DNA of 64,000 nt. It comes from Streptomyces sp. NBC_00513. Its GTDB lineage: Bacteria > Actinomycetota > Actinomycetes > Streptomycetales > Streptomycetaceae. The notes under the pieces are model-generated. The model made no database searches and was not told the DNA's origin. It saw only the letters and a list, made by a program, of their open reading frames with translations. Position 1 is the first letter of the stretch. Each line of letters begins with the position of its first letter. Location: positions 6,076,001 through 6,140,000 of the forward strand of contig NZ_CP107845.1 in assembly GCF_041431415.1 (NCBI RefSeq), written 5' to 3'. The position numbers were made by a program, and so were the translations under genes. Shown piece by piece: positions 35,401 to 44,001 of the stretch.

Positions 35401-38400
35401 CGCCCCTCGGTGTCTGGGCGAGCCTGTGGATCGACTGTCTCGTCGGGACCGCCAGCGTCACGGACAGTCCCTTCCGGGAACTCGTGCCTCCCACCCCGTC
35501 CCACCGGGGGCATGAGGAGCTACCTCACTTCTTGCACAGGGGCATTGCCCGGCTCGGTGTCCGGATTCTCGCCTTCGGCTCCTCCGCGGCGTCGCGCCAG
35601 AACCTGCTCGACTGGTACCGGGGTGCGCAGCGGCACCTTCCGGACGATGTCCTCATCGACGTAATCCGAGCAGCTGCTCCTGTCGACGAGCTGCAGCATG
35701 TCGCCGTCGAACTCGCCGAATCCGTGGCCGCGTCGCTCGACGTGGTTCAGGAGAGTGCTGAGTACAAGGCGGAGCAGATGGTGAAACTCGCTCGAGCCGT
35801 CCAGCGATTCGACAGAAGCGAAGCTCACGCCTACTTCACCCAGGCAATCGACCTGACCGACCGTGTGGGTGACGATGTACACGCGTTGTGGCGAGCCTTC
35901 CTTGCTGTCGCCCGTCGAGCATCCGACGGCAACCATGGTGATGACCGCCGGGCGTATCGCGTCGCACAACTCGCCGAAAGCCTGGAACCCTACCTCGGGG
36001 ACGCGATGGACCACTCCGTGGTGCTGGCCGCCATGGGCGGCTTGAGCGCCACGACTGCGATGACCGTCGCCTCCCGCTGGCGTGACCGCCGCTTCTGTTC
36101 CGAGGGCGCGTTCATCCAGGCGCTGCTCGAAGAGGAGGTCCGCTCCCTCGCCCCGTCCGCCGTCACTGCTTTGGCGTTGGTGCCCTTCGGCGAGCACCGC
36201 GTCGATTATCTTGGCCTCGTTGAGCGAGCGCTGCGTCAGATTCCCAGCGACGGCAAGCACATCGCAAAGACGTTGGGGCAGTTCCTGCGGGCACGACGCT
36301 TCAGCCGTGCCTCCTTCGAACGTCTCGACCAGACCGCCGGCGAACTGGACATCGACCTCTCAGGAACGCCGCTGGCCCCTGGCGTACGTCACATTGCTTT
36401 CCCGACGTCGCGCGAGCGCAACTCGGGACGGTGGACCCCGAATGAAGATCAGGACGATGTGCGGTTGGCACGTGCACGGCAGGTCAAGGACGCCCTCGCG
36501 GCGTGTGACCTCTCCACCGCCGAAGGCTGGGAGCAGGCCCGCCAACTGGTGCGCGCATCAGGCCATCTGCTTCAAATGGACCAGGTCATAGACCAAGCGG
36601 TTGCGGCGCCGCTGCGTGAACTCGACGACATGCTCGCCGCGTTCCAAGCCAACCCCAACCTCAACACATTCGACTACGCCCGAATGGTTCAGAGACTCGC
36701 CGAGCTGTCGCTGCTGCCACGGGCGGCACGCCGGCAACTGAGGCATCTCGCGGACACGGCTGCGGCGCGGTTCAGCCGGGAGCTGACCACCAAGGTCTAC
36801 GACCCCATCGACCTGTCAGAACTCGCCAGGTTGGCTGGCGAACCTGATGCGGATCTGCTCGCGACGGCCCTTCGAGAACTCGGTTCACAGTCCGCCGTGC
36901 TTCCCCCCGAGGACTGCTATCACCTGGCAGCCCGAATCGCCCCGCGGCTTACTGGCGAGCAGGCGCAGATCGTCCTCGACGACTTCGGCATCATGCTGGC
37001 TGACCTCTCACCCGAGGACTCGGGCGACGGTGGCTTCGCCGACCTTCCCGCTGGACCGACCAGCACTGCGGAGTGCCTCGCAGGCTATCTGTGGGGCGTT
37101 CTCGGCGACCCTGAGCACGACACCAGGTGGCGAGCCGCACACTGCGTCCGGCTTCTCGTCGAACTCGACTGCCAAGAAGAACTGGACGCCCTCCTAGGCT
37201 TCGCGCTAGGTACGCTCGATGTGACCCCGTTTCACGATGCCCGTCTGCCCTTCTACGATCGGCACGCTCGCCAGTGGCTGCTCCTCGCTCTCGCACGAGC
37301 CGCTCAGGACCCCACCACGCATCGGACAGTCGCAGAGTTCGAGCCCTTGTTGCGGAAAGTGATTTTCGATGACGGACCGCATGTAGTGATGCAGGAGAGC
37401 GCGAAAACGATCTGTCTGGCCCTCGCCTTGTCTGGCCGCGGGATCCTGAGCGCGAAGGAACTCGCTATCGCGCGAGGGATCAACGTCCCGACAGAAATCC
37501 TAACTGAGTCGTGGGAGGAACGCGGGGCGAGAAGGAGAAACGCTGCGGAGGAGGAGGTCCGCGAATCCGAACCAAGCGGCTTCCATTTTTTCTGGGACTT
37601 CAAGGACGACTGGTGCAAGCCCCTCGGTGGAGCCTTTGGTATTTCCGAGGAGGCCGTCCTACGTCTCGCCGGTCACACGATCACGGACACCTGGCGGCTT
37701 CCCTACCGCGGCACCCGCGAGGACGACCCGCGCCACGCCCTCAGGTTGTATCGAGAAGGGAGCACCTTCGCTTACCGTACGACTCGGCCGGATGCCGACG
37801 ACCTGGACTTCTATCTCTCGACTCATGCCTTGTGGACTGTGGCTGGGGAGTTGCTCAAGGTTCGTCCCGTGTGCCGGGACAGCGATGCGGACCTGGACGA
37901 GTTCACCGACTGGCTTCGGGATTTTCGTGTCACCCGGGACGATGGCAGATGGCTTGCCGACCGACGGGACCCCCCACCGCAGAGTGACTTGATAGGAGGG
38001 GATCGTCTGGATGCCGGCTGGGTTTGGCGGTTGAACAGCGGGCACTTCAGCGAGCGTCTCCTTTCGGATGACGGGTGGGTCAGGGCCTGGGAAAGCTCCG
38101 ATGAGTCAGGCCATGAGGCTGCGCAGAAGGTCCTGATCCGTAGTGCCCTTGTCACTCCTGCGAAGGCTAGGGCGCTGGTACTCGCCCTGCAGACGGCCCC
38201 TTCGTACATGGGCTACCGCCTTCCCGACGCCACTGACAGCGACTACCAGCTCGATGTCCAGGGATTTCATCTGGCCGGTTGGGTCCTTGATCCTGACGGA
38301 CATGAGGGGCTAGACCGTAAAGATCCACTGGCCGCAGGAATCAAGTACCCGCCCTATATGCCCTCTGAAGAAGTAGTCGATCTGCTCGGACTGGAACCGG

Positions 38401-38723
38401 ACGCAGATATGCGCGAATGGAATCTGGCTGGTGGCGCCGCTCTTCGCAGTACTTGCTGGGACGATATGTCGGCGACCAGTTCTGACCGCTCGACTGGAAC
38501 TCAGGGGCAGCGGCTGGAAATTCGACGTGACGCCCTTCAGGGACTGCTGGGTCTGGCCGGTCGTAGCCTGATCGTCGAAGTGACGATCGACCGCACTCAC
38601 AAAGAGCATGAGCAGAGCTACACGATGAGGCCCCACCAAGATGATGACGAATCCCTCCCCCCGCTCGAACGGTCCTACAAGATTTACCTCTTCGATGACT
38701 CCGGAGGATGCGAGCAGCTTTGA
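32442..38723 (+). CDS. Giant STAND NTPase with N-terminal Cap4-like nuclease (AVAST-like)
   Basis: 2093 residues. The N-terminus (about 10-220) reads as a DUF4297/Cap4-type PD-(D/E)xK nuclease: FHYHWAARQALKLL, an acidic GEDVIDIAEYYG, then VVYRQLKHS supplying the QxK. A STAND NTPase follows with P-loop HAAGGVGKS (about 283) and Walker B LLVLVVDAAD (about 381). The remaining 1400 residues are helical repeats, the usual sensor part. Size and order match Avs anti-phage proteins, which recognise phage terminase or portal and then cut DNA; assignment to an Avs type needs structure comparison. The ATG at 32442 has a GGGAG site. The gap 32133-32441 before it holds no gene. Confidence 0.8.
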   Translation: MPDTDLLRASRDGDQFHYHWAARQALKLLHPDADLTAIAVEGVSPDDTRGEAGEDVIDIAEYYGATGLHEAKRVVYRQLKHSTVRATEEWSVSGLSKTVKGFAEKFRQICQESPGLEEKVTFEFLSNRPVRESVLRAIEILAVGGEAGDYAHDVRYLRQYANFPGDAAGEAAFFSCLEVDATAPGLLRLEGLFRLDLTGLLPGAPDVQPLLLKEMITRRATSLEANHVVERSTVLAALGVPPEHVLPAPNLIDEPGHVIVTEQMRTIASEIVGLAGRPVVVHAAGGVGKSVLTTQIERNLPSGSVALVYDCFGNGGYRRSSSPRHQHRQGLVQLANELAAHALCDPLIPIGTAQPTDYAKAFMARVRGAAAAVTASAPGALLVLVVDAADNAALIAKDGGERTFVTGVLREDLPGNVRLVMLCRTERIQLLEPPPSVHRIELEGFSVAESRQHLESVFGSVTEAQAAEFHRRTGGNPRIQALVLGAASDLESCLVSLGEARHPEGSLFDELLQGLVDQCKDANHLGAEIDRLCEALAALRPRMPIKVLTELCGVSAALVHSFAADLGHPLLVDGDTLQFRDEPTETWFRTKYRPTGESLINFINRLTPLAAAEPYVAASLPQLLWEAGQVDTLVELAMTDGALPEGNDLEQREIAQQRAQFALKATLRVGKEWEATRLAVKAGSLAAGHSRRLHLLRSNTDLAGQFLDAITIEDVVANRSLAGGWPGSNLHCEGALLSFAAGQTDFARSRLRSASEWLRAWVQQPDENPNRHSVTATDIAEVAFGFLNTDGVEACVSHLARWRPKWVGFEAGVIIATRLADSGRTEELESLGHAAVSLKYLQLAVAYAAWQANFVCQEPLARRLVRMLKRQRRPISVRQNSGFSEENKELPAVGWIIAMGLRHGLLPNSEAERILCLNLPGDLGRGAGSRWSRGTDTIALLCGFALLSKIRRQSFDVDEFVGEDVREARKKPHTYSTTVKDHEQSVAPLGVWASLWIDCLVGTASVTDSPFRELVPPTPSHRGHEELPHFLHRGIARLGVRILAFGSSAASRQNLLDWYRGAQRHLPDDVLIDVIRAAAPVDELQHVAVELAESVAASLDVVQESAEYKAEQMVKLARAVQRFDRSEAHAYFTQAIDLTDRVGDDVHALWRAFLAVARRASDGNHGDDRRAYRVAQLAESLEPYLGDAMDHSVVLAAMGGLSATTAMTVASRWRDRRFCSEGAFIQALLEEEVRSLAPSAVTALALVPFGEHRVDYLGLVERALRQIPSDGKHIAKTLGQFLRARRFSRASFERLDQTAGELDIDLSGTPLAPGVRHIAFPTSRERNSGRWTPNEDQDDVRLARARQVKDALAACDLSTAEGWEQARQLVRASGHLLQMDQVIDQAVAAPLRELDDMLAAFQANPNLNTFDYARMVQRLAELSLLPRAARRQLRHLADTAAARFSRELTTKVYDPIDLSELARLAGEPDADLLATALRELGSQSAVLPPEDCYHLAARIAPRLTGEQAQIVLDDFGIMLADLSPEDSGDGGFADLPAGPTSTAECLAGYLWGVLGDPEHDTRWRAAHCVRLLVELDCQEELDALLGFALGTLDVTPFHDARLPFYDRHARQWLLLALARAAQDPTTHRTVAEFEPLLRKVIFDDGPHVVMQESAKTICLALALSGRGILSAKELAIARGINVPTEILTESWEERGARRRNAAEEEVRESEPSGFHFFWDFKDDWCKPLGGAFGISEEAVLRLAGHTITDTWRLPYRGTREDDPRHALRLYREGSTFAYRTTRPDADDLDFYLSTHALWTVAGELLKVRPVCRDSDADLDEFTDWLRDFRVTRDDGRWLADRRDPPPQSDLIGGDRLDAGWVWRLNSGHFSERLLSDDGWVRAWESSDESGHEAAQKVLIRSALVTPAKARALVLALQTAPSYMGYRLPDATDSDYQLDVQGFHLAGWVLDPDGHEGLDRKDPLAAGIKYPPYMPSEEVVDLLGLEPDADMREWNLAGGAALRSTCWDDMSATSSDRSTGTQGQRLEIRRDALQGLLGLAGRSLIVEVTIDRTHKEHEQSYTMRPHQDDDESLPPLERSYKIYLFDDSGGCEQL

Positions 38724-39405
38724 GCGGACCCTCGAACTTGGCAAGGAAATCGCCGACAATCTCTCCCAGGGGGATGTCCTGGGCCGCTGGATGGCCCATC
38801 ACATCGGTGACTTGATCATCCAGGCGGAGAACGCCGTGGGGGCAGAGGCGGACGGCGTACGTTGCGAGACTGCGAATGCCATCCTCGCGCTGTGGAACCA
38901 TAGGACGGCATTGTCGTCCTCGGCTCAACCGCTGGGCGCGTTCGAGCCCGTGTTCAGAGCATTGGAGCGACTGAGCGAGCCCCAAGATCCCTGGAGCTTC
39001 TACCGGATGTTCCCGCCTGGGTATGAACCCAGAGAGAGCGACATGGTAGGAGCACCACTGCTTCGGGTCGCGCTGAGCCTCGAGGAGACCGTCCGCGGCG
39101 TAGCGGGTGAGATTGTCGCGCTTGCTGCCCAGGAGGCTGCCGACAAGGAGGCCAAGTGGCTGAAGCTCTCGGAGCATCTCGAAGCGGACGAGGAACGAGC
39201 GGCGCGGGACGCCCTCGTTCAGCTGGCACGCACCCTCTCGACGTACACCGATGGTGATGATGGCGATCCGACTGCAGGCGTAGGGCTTCCGAGGCTGATC
39301 GCTGCTCTGCAACGCGCCGAGTCACAGCTCGCAGACGCTCGGCGGGCTCTCGAAGACGGTTTGCCCGCGATGCCGTTGGAAAGTGAATCCGACGGGCCGG
39401 CGTGA
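38695..39405 (+). CDS. Unrecognised partner of the AVAST-like protein
   Basis: 236 residues, starting 29 bp inside the end of the giant STAND gene, so it is translationally coupled to it. Largely helical (LELGKEIADNLSQGDVLGRWMAHHIGDLI; later a coiled-coil-like stretch ADKEAKWLKLSEHLEADEE). No catalytic motif and no membrane segment. Coupling suggests a regulator, adaptor or inhibitor of the STAND nuclease. An ATG at 38641 is also in frame but would extend the overlap. Confidence 0.65.
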   Translation: MTPEDASSFERTLELGKEIADNLSQGDVLGRWMAHHIGDLIIQAENAVGAEADGVRCETANAILALWNHRTALSSSAQPLGAFEPVFRALERLSEPQDPWSFYRMFPPGYEPRESDMVGAPLLRVALSLEETVRGVAGEIVALAAQEAADKEAKWLKLSEHLEADEERAARDALVQLARTLSTYTDGDDGDPTAGVGLPRLIAALQRAESQLADARRALEDGLPAMPLESESDGPA

Positions 39406-39486
39406 GGGAGGAAGACAGTCACTGTCGCTCGCACGGCGGGGCATCTTGCACACATGAAGGGCGACGGTGGGCGCAAGCGGTGGCGA

Positions 39487-40533
39487 TCAAGGCTGCGCTG
39501 GGTAAGTAAGCGCGGTGCTACGAAAGCCGTTCCGAATCGCTGTCAGGGGTTCCCGATCGCGGTTGAAGCGGAGCTTGTTGGTGAGGAGGACGGCCCAGCG
39601 GTCCTGGGCTGGGCTGATCCACATACCCGTGCCGGTGAAGCCGTAGTGGACCCAGAGGTCCTCGGCCGAGGTGGTGCCGGGGGCGGGGTGCCAGAAGAGG
39701 CCGCGGGTGGGGGTTAGGTCGCCAGTCTCGATGCGGAGGGATCCCTTGATCCAGGCTGGGCCGAAGGCTGCTTGGGTAGGGACGAGCATGTGGCGGAGGA
39801 AGCGGGCCAGGTCGTCGAGGGCCGAGAAGGTGCCGGCGATGCCGCAGACGCCGTCGAGGAGGCGGGCGGAGAAGTCGTGGGCGGTGCCCTTGAGGTGGGT
39901 GCCGGTGGTCTCGTCGTACTCGGTGGGGGCGCAGCGGGCTGCCTCGGCATCGGGGAGGGGGCCGAAGCGGGTCTGCGTCATGCCCAGGGGGTTCCAGATG
40001 CGGTCGGTGGCGAGCTGGTCCAGGGGCTGGCCCGAGAGGTGTTCGGCGAGGTAGCCGAGGACGAGGGCGGCTCGGTCGGTGTACTCGACGGCCTCGCCGG
40101 GCGGGCGGTGGAGGGACTCGTGGAGGACGCCGTCGCGGATGTCCTGGGGGTCGGTGCCGTAGAGGTTCTTCAGGTTCGCGCGCAACGGCAGGCCGGCGGT
40201 GTGCGTGAGCAGGTGGTGGGCAGTGGCCCGGGCGAGGGGGTGGCCTGCGACTTCGTCCCAGAAGGTTCCCAGTGGGGTGTGGAGCTGGAGCTTTCCCTCT
40301 TCGACCAGGGTGCCGATCGTGGACCAGACGGCGAGGATCTTGGTGAGGCTGGCGACGTCGAAGACGGTGTCCAGCCGCATCGGCTCGTCCGGGCGGTCCG
40401 GGTCGAGGAGGCCGACGGCTCCGCTGGCCTGGATGCCGTCGGCGTTCCCGACCGCCCACACCGCGCCGGGGTAGACCTCGTCGCGGACGCCGGTCTGGAG
40501 GAGGTCTTCGATCCGGTCGGTGGTGTGGGTCAT
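39487..40533 (-). CDS. Serine beta-lactamase-family hydrolase (class C/EstB-like)
   Basis: 348 residues. Catalytic SxxK is SLTK (VFDVASLTKI), the YxN-type motif is YTD (VEYTDRAALVLGYLAEHLSG), and a C-terminal HYGFTGTG corresponds to the KTG/HxG box. No signal peptide is seen, so it is probably a cytosolic esterase or peptidase of the penicillin-binding-fold family rather than a drug-resistance enzyme. It lies 87 bp downstream of the glycosyltransferase on the same strand and may share its transcript. Confidence 0.85.
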   Translation of the reverse strand: MTHTTDRIEDLLQTGVRDEVYPGAVWAVGNADGIQASGAVGLLDPDRPDEPMRLDTVFDVASLTKILAVWSTIGTLVEEGKLQLHTPLGTFWDEVAGHPLARATAHHLLTHTAGLPLRANLKNLYGTDPQDIRDGVLHESLHRPPGEAVEYTDRAALVLGYLAEHLSGQPLDQLATDRIWNPLGMTQTRFGPLPDAEAARCAPTEYDETTGTHLKGTAHDFSARLLDGVCGIAGTFSALDDLARFLRHMLVPTQAAFGPAWIKGSLRIETGDLTPTRGLFWHPAPGTTSAEDLWVHYGFTGTGMWISPAQDRWAVLLTNKLRFNRDREPLTAIRNGFRSTALTYPAQP

Positions 40534-40620
40534 GGTCTCCCGATCGTCGTGGGTCGCGGGTGGTCCGCTGGCCAGGTTAGTGATGGGGGCGGGGTGGTGC
40601 CGGCTGCGCCACGGGGGGTG

Positions 40621-41718
40621 TCAGGCGAGCCGCCGCCCGAGGTCGGTGATGGCCTTGGCAGTGGCGGTGAGTGGGAAGCGGGCGGCGTTGGTGCGGCCGG
40701 ATGCCCGGAGCATTTCGAGGAGGCCGGGCGTGGTGCGCAGGCGGTGGAGGTCGTGGGCGGCGGTGGTGGGGTTGGTGAAGTCGGTGGCCAGGCCGGTGCC
40801 GGAGAGGGCTTCGCTGAGTCCGGGAACGGGTTGGTAGAGGACGGGGAGTCCGCAGGCCTGGGCTTCGAGGGCGACGAGACCCATGGCCTCCAGGGTGGTG
40901 GAGGGCACGGCGAGTACGTCGTGGTCGGCGAAGGCCCTCCACAGTTGGGCGCGGCGGAACCAGCCGAGGTAGCGGACGTGGACGCCGAGCTGGCGGATGA
41001 CCGGGGCGAGGTCGAGGAACTGGGCGCGCGGGGCGGCGATGCTCAGCTCGACCGAGCGGGTGGCGGCGACGGCTTGGAGGAGGGGTTCGAGGCCCTTCTC
41101 GGAACTGAGGCGGCCTGCGAAGAGGATCCGCAGGTGGCTGGTGGGGCGTCGGGCGGGCTGGCGTGGTGGGCTGGTCAGGAGGTGGTCGGGGATGCCCCAG
41201 GGGATCTTCTCGATCTTGCGCCTGTCCGTTTTGGGGGCGAGCTTGAGCAGGCGGTCGGCCATGGCGCCGGTGGGGACGACGATCGCGTCGGCAGCGGAGG
41301 CTGTCTCGCGGAGAACGCGCAGCTGCGTGGTGTGGTTCTCGGCGTGCAGGAGGTCGGTGCCGTGGACGAAAGCGATCCGGGGGTGGGCGGGTAGGGCCCG
41401 CAGGAGGGCGGGAGTGGCGCCGAAGGCCAGGTGGTGCAGGTGCAGCACGCTGATCTGGTGCGGGTCGATGGCGGCCGTCATGGCGTGGCGCAGGTTGGTG
41501 ACGTACCGGCTGAAGGCGTAGCCGTCGAGGCACTTGCCGGATGCGTGCAGTAGGTCGATGCCGGCTGGGGGGTGGGGCCGGGCGCCGTTGGGGGCGAGCA
41601 TGAAGGCGCGGGCGGGGATCGCGGGTTGGGTGCCGGCGTAGAGGTCGAGGAAGAGTTCGACGCTTCCGCCGGGGCTGGGGAACGGCAGGTCGAGGGCGGT
41701 GGCGATGACGCGGTTCAC
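40621..41718 (-). CDS. GT4-type glycosyltransferase
   Basis: 365 residues with a GT-B layout: an N-terminal PSPGGSVELFLDLYAG glycine-rich acceptor loop, FVHGTDLLHAENH, then LRILFAGRLSSEKGLEPLLQAV and the nucleotide-sugar binding EAMGLVALEAQACGLPVL (E-x7-E motif). It transfers a sugar from a nucleotide donor to an unknown acceptor. The GTG start overlaps the preceding dCTP-deaminase-like gene by 4 bp, making it the fifth gene of a tightly coupled operon. Confidence 0.82.
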   Translation of the reverse strand: MNRVIATALDLPFPSPGGSVELFLDLYAGTQPAIPARAFMLAPNGARPHPPAGIDLLHASGKCLDGYAFSRYVTNLRHAMTAAIDPHQISVLHLHHLAFGATPALLRALPAHPRIAFVHGTDLLHAENHTTQLRVLRETASAADAIVVPTGAMADRLLKLAPKTDRRKIEKIPWGIPDHLLTSPPRQPARRPTSHLRILFAGRLSSEKGLEPLLQAVAATRSVELSIAAPRAQFLDLAPVIRQLGVHVRYLGWFRRAQLWRAFADHDVLAVPSTTLEAMGLVALEAQACGLPVLYQPVPGLSEALSGTGLATDFTNPTTAAHDLHRLRTTPGLLEMLRASGRTNAARFPLTATAKAITDLGRRLA

Positions 41719-42251
41719 CGGCGGCCTCCGGGGTTCTCCTCGTAGAGGCGTGATGTCTCGATGCCCTCGCTGGTGCGGTACTTGAGGCCGTGCTGCTGGT
41801 AGCTGGCGGGGGAGCCGTGGGTGCGGAGGAAGACGAGCTTGCCGAAGGTCATGCTGGGCCGGACGCGTACGGGGCGGGTGGCTCGGATCTCCAGGGTCCA
41901 GCGGATCGCATGGCCCTGGTGCCCGAGCGGCGCGGAGACGTGGACCCAGATGCCGAGGGAGCCGGTGGTCCGGTCGCCGTTGAGGAGCTGGGCGTAGGAC
42001 TCGGAGCCCGTCCGCTCCAGGGTGTGGCCGAGGTAGAGGTGGCCGGGCTCCAGGACGTACCCGTCGTCGGGGAGGGTGAGTTCGGAGAAGGCGGTGGGAC
42101 TGGCGGCGTCGAGGTCGCCCTCGCAGACGCGGAGCGTGCTGCCCAGGCGCCAGTCGTACGCGTTTGGGGACAGGCGGTTCGGGTCGTACGGGTCGATGGT
42201 GATGCGGCCCACCTCGCGGGCGGCGGCAATGGCCGGTCCGGTGAGGATCAC
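41715..42251 (-). CDS. dCTP deaminase-like protein, paralog A
   Basis: 178 residues of the Dcd/dUTPase trimeric fold (ILTGPAIAAA at the start, SPNAYDWRLGSTL, LEPGHLYLGHTLE). Compared with Escherichia coli Dcd (RSSLARLG with Arg115, and Glu138 in VLEFYN), this copy reads DRTTGSLG, one residue shorter with no Arg115 equivalent, but keeps the Glu in WTLEIRA. Activity alone is therefore doubtful. GTG start, with 4-bp overlaps at both ends. The adjacent paralog keeps the Arg and lacks the Glu. Confidence 0.78.
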   Translation of the reverse strand: MILTGPAIAAAREVGRITIDPYDPNRLSPNAYDWRLGSTLRVCEGDLDAASPTAFSELTLPDDGYVLEPGHLYLGHTLERTGSESYAQLLNGDRTTGSLGIWVHVSAPLGHQGHAIRWTLEIRATRPVRVRPSMTFGKLVFLRTHGSPASYQQHGLKYRTSEGIETSRLYEENPGGRR

Positions 42252-42784
42252 GAGGTCACCGCCGTGGCGTCGAGGTCACGCCAGTACGCGGAAGGCTGGG
42301 GCCCTGAGGCCGCCTGGTACTTGCCCTCGTACAGGTCGATGGCGCCCTCGGAGACGAAGAACATGATCTGCCCGATCTTCATCCCGGCGTAGACGCGCAC
42401 GGGGCGGGTCGGGGTGAGCATCAGCGTCCACTGGCCGTGGAAGCCGATGTCACCGATGGGTGCGGTGATCTCGACGAAGAGCCCCAGTCGGCCGACGGAG
42501 GAACGGCCGAAGAGCAGGGGGACGAAGAGGTCGGATCCCACCTCCTCCAGGGTGTGGCCGAGGTACAACTCGCCGGGCTGCAGGACGTGGCCGTCGTCGC
42601 CGATCTCTGTGCGGCGGGTGGGGTTCGGCCGGTGGGCGTCGAGTACCTCGTTGGTGTAGGTGAGCAGGGTCCCGCCCAGGCGGACGTTATAGCTGTTCGG
42701 GTTGACCTGGGTCGGCATGAAGGGGGAGATGCGCAGCCGTCCGTCCTTCGAGGCGGAGGTGATCTCGGGTCCGGTGAGGATCAC
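42248..42784 (-). CDS. dCTP deaminase-like protein, paralog B
   Basis: 178 residues, clearly related to its downstream neighbour (both begin MILTGPxI and share NSYNVRLGGTLL-type and PGELYLGHTLEEVG segments). It keeps the Ser/Arg motif as GRSSVGRLG but has Met where Dcd has the catalytic Glu138 (WTLMLTP). The two paralogs are complementary in what they lost, so a mixed trimer or a nucleotide-binding regulatory role should be considered. The GTG start overlaps the phosphoesterase stop by 4 bp. Confidence 0.78.
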   Translation of the reverse strand: MILTGPEITSASKDGRLRISPFMPTQVNPNSYNVRLGGTLLTYTNEVLDAHRPNPTRRTEIGDDGHVLQPGELYLGHTLEEVGSDLFVPLLFGRSSVGRLGLFVEITAPIGDIGFHGQWTLMLTPTRPVRVYAGMKIGQIMFFVSEGAIDLYEGKYQAASGPQPSAYWRDLDATAVTS

Positions 42785-44001
42785 TGGTCGTCTCCGTTGG
42801 TCAGGATGCTCTTGATCGCCGATCCGAGGCTGAGGCCGGCGGGGTGGGCTCGGCTGTCGAGACAGGTGTCGGCGAGGTAGTCGGTGGTCAGGATGCTCGT
42901 CAGACCGACGGGGAGCGGATCGGGGGAGGCAATCAGGGGTCCGGCCTGCTCGGTGAGGTGAGTGAGCAGGGCAGCGGGGTCATGCCGGAAGGCCGGCGCG
43001 ACCTGGGCCTCGACCAGGTTGTTGTCGAACGGGTCGATGGCCAGCAAGTCTCCCGCGGTGAGGACTTCGCCCAGCAGCGTCGTGCGCACCGCGGTCTCGT
43101 TGAGGACGACCGCCTCGCTGCCCAGTCCGCTGCGCAGCCGGTCGGCCAGTTCGCGGAGCAGAGCGCGGCGGTCGAGCGGCTTGTTCCGATGGGGCGCGAC
43201 GAGACGTCCATGCGGCTCGGCCAGCTGTGCGTCGATGGAGGCGATCTGTTGACGGACGGAGGCCAGCTCGGTCGGTAGGACGGATCCCGAGGTGTCGGGG
43301 AAACGGGCGGTCCGTCCGACCCAGCCTTCGGGGGAGCGCTCGGCGACTGCGTAGCCGACCGCGAGTTCCTGGCCCTTGAGCACGAGGGTGCTGCCGACCC
43401 GTTCGGGTCCGGTGTGTTCGCTGTGGCAGTGGCCGGCGAAGACCACGTCGAGGAAGGGGCACGCCTCGGCGAGCTGGAGGTCCTGCTCGAAGCCGGAGTG
43501 GCTGAGGAGGACCCAGGAGTCGACCTTGTGGTGGTGCGCGAGCATCAGCTCGCGCAGGGCGTGGACTGGATCGGTGACGCGGTGGCCGGACCGCTGCCCG
43601 ACCGGGATCGACTTGAACGCCTGCTGGCCGATCACGGCCGTGACGGCCGTCCGTCGGCCTGCGATGTCCACGATGCGCAGACGGCGGAAGAGCGCGTTGC
43701 CGCTGGAGTCCTCGACGACGTTGGCGCATACGGTCCGTTGGTGGAGGCCCGGCTCGAAGTAGTGCGGCCAGCCGTGGTTCCCGGGAGCGACGACGTCGTA
43801 CAGGGCGAGCAGGATGTCCCGTTCGAGCCCGCCACCGCCGAGGCGGTAGTACCCAGTGCCCTCGAAGAAGTCGCCGCAGTCCACCAGCAGGCTGTCCGTG
43901 CGCGACTGGTGGAGGTGCCCGAGCAGTGGGCCGCCGGTACCGAGGGCGGAGTGGACGTCGGTGGTGGCCATGATCTGTCGGAGAGAACGGGCCGTGGTCA
44001 T
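42781..44001 (-). CDS. Calcineurin-like metallophosphoesterase/5'-nucleotidase
   Basis: 406 residues. Metal-binding motifs in order: TTDVHSALG, DCGDFFEG, APGNHGWP (GNH) and VFAGHCHSEH (GHxH), all as in the 5'-nucleotidase branch. A C-terminal nucleotidase-like domain follows (VLNETAVRTTLLGEVLTAGDLLAIDPFDN). It probably releases phosphate from a nucleotide. No signal peptide, so cytosolic. The ATG overlaps the stop of the MurA-like remnant by 4 bp. Within this operon it would act with the dCTP-deaminase-like pair on nucleotides. Confidence 0.83.
   Translation of the reverse strand: MTTARSLRQIMATTDVHSALGTGGPLLGHLHQSRTDSLLVDCGDFFEGTGYYRLGGGGLERDILLALYDVVAPGNHGWPHYFEPGLHQRTVCANVVEDSSGNALFRRLRIVDIAGRRTAVTAVIGQQAFKSIPVGQRSGHRVTDPVHALRELMLAHHHKVDSWVLLSHSGFEQDLQLAEACPFLDVVFAGHCHSEHTGPERVGSTLVLKGQELAVGYAVAERSPEGWVGRTARFPDTSGSVLPTELASVRQQIASIDAQLAEPHGRLVAPHRNKPLDRRALLRELADRLRSGLGSEAVVLNETAVRTTLLGEVLTAGDLLAIDPFDNNLVEAQVAPAFRHDPAALLTHLTEQAGPLIASPDPLPVGLTSILTTDYLADTCLDSRAHPAGLSLGSAIKSILTNGDDQ

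Noticed and set aside
39772..41394. 540-codon plus-strand open frame
   Set aside because: Gly/Val/Glu-rich shadow of the beta-lactamase-family and glycosyltransferase genes.
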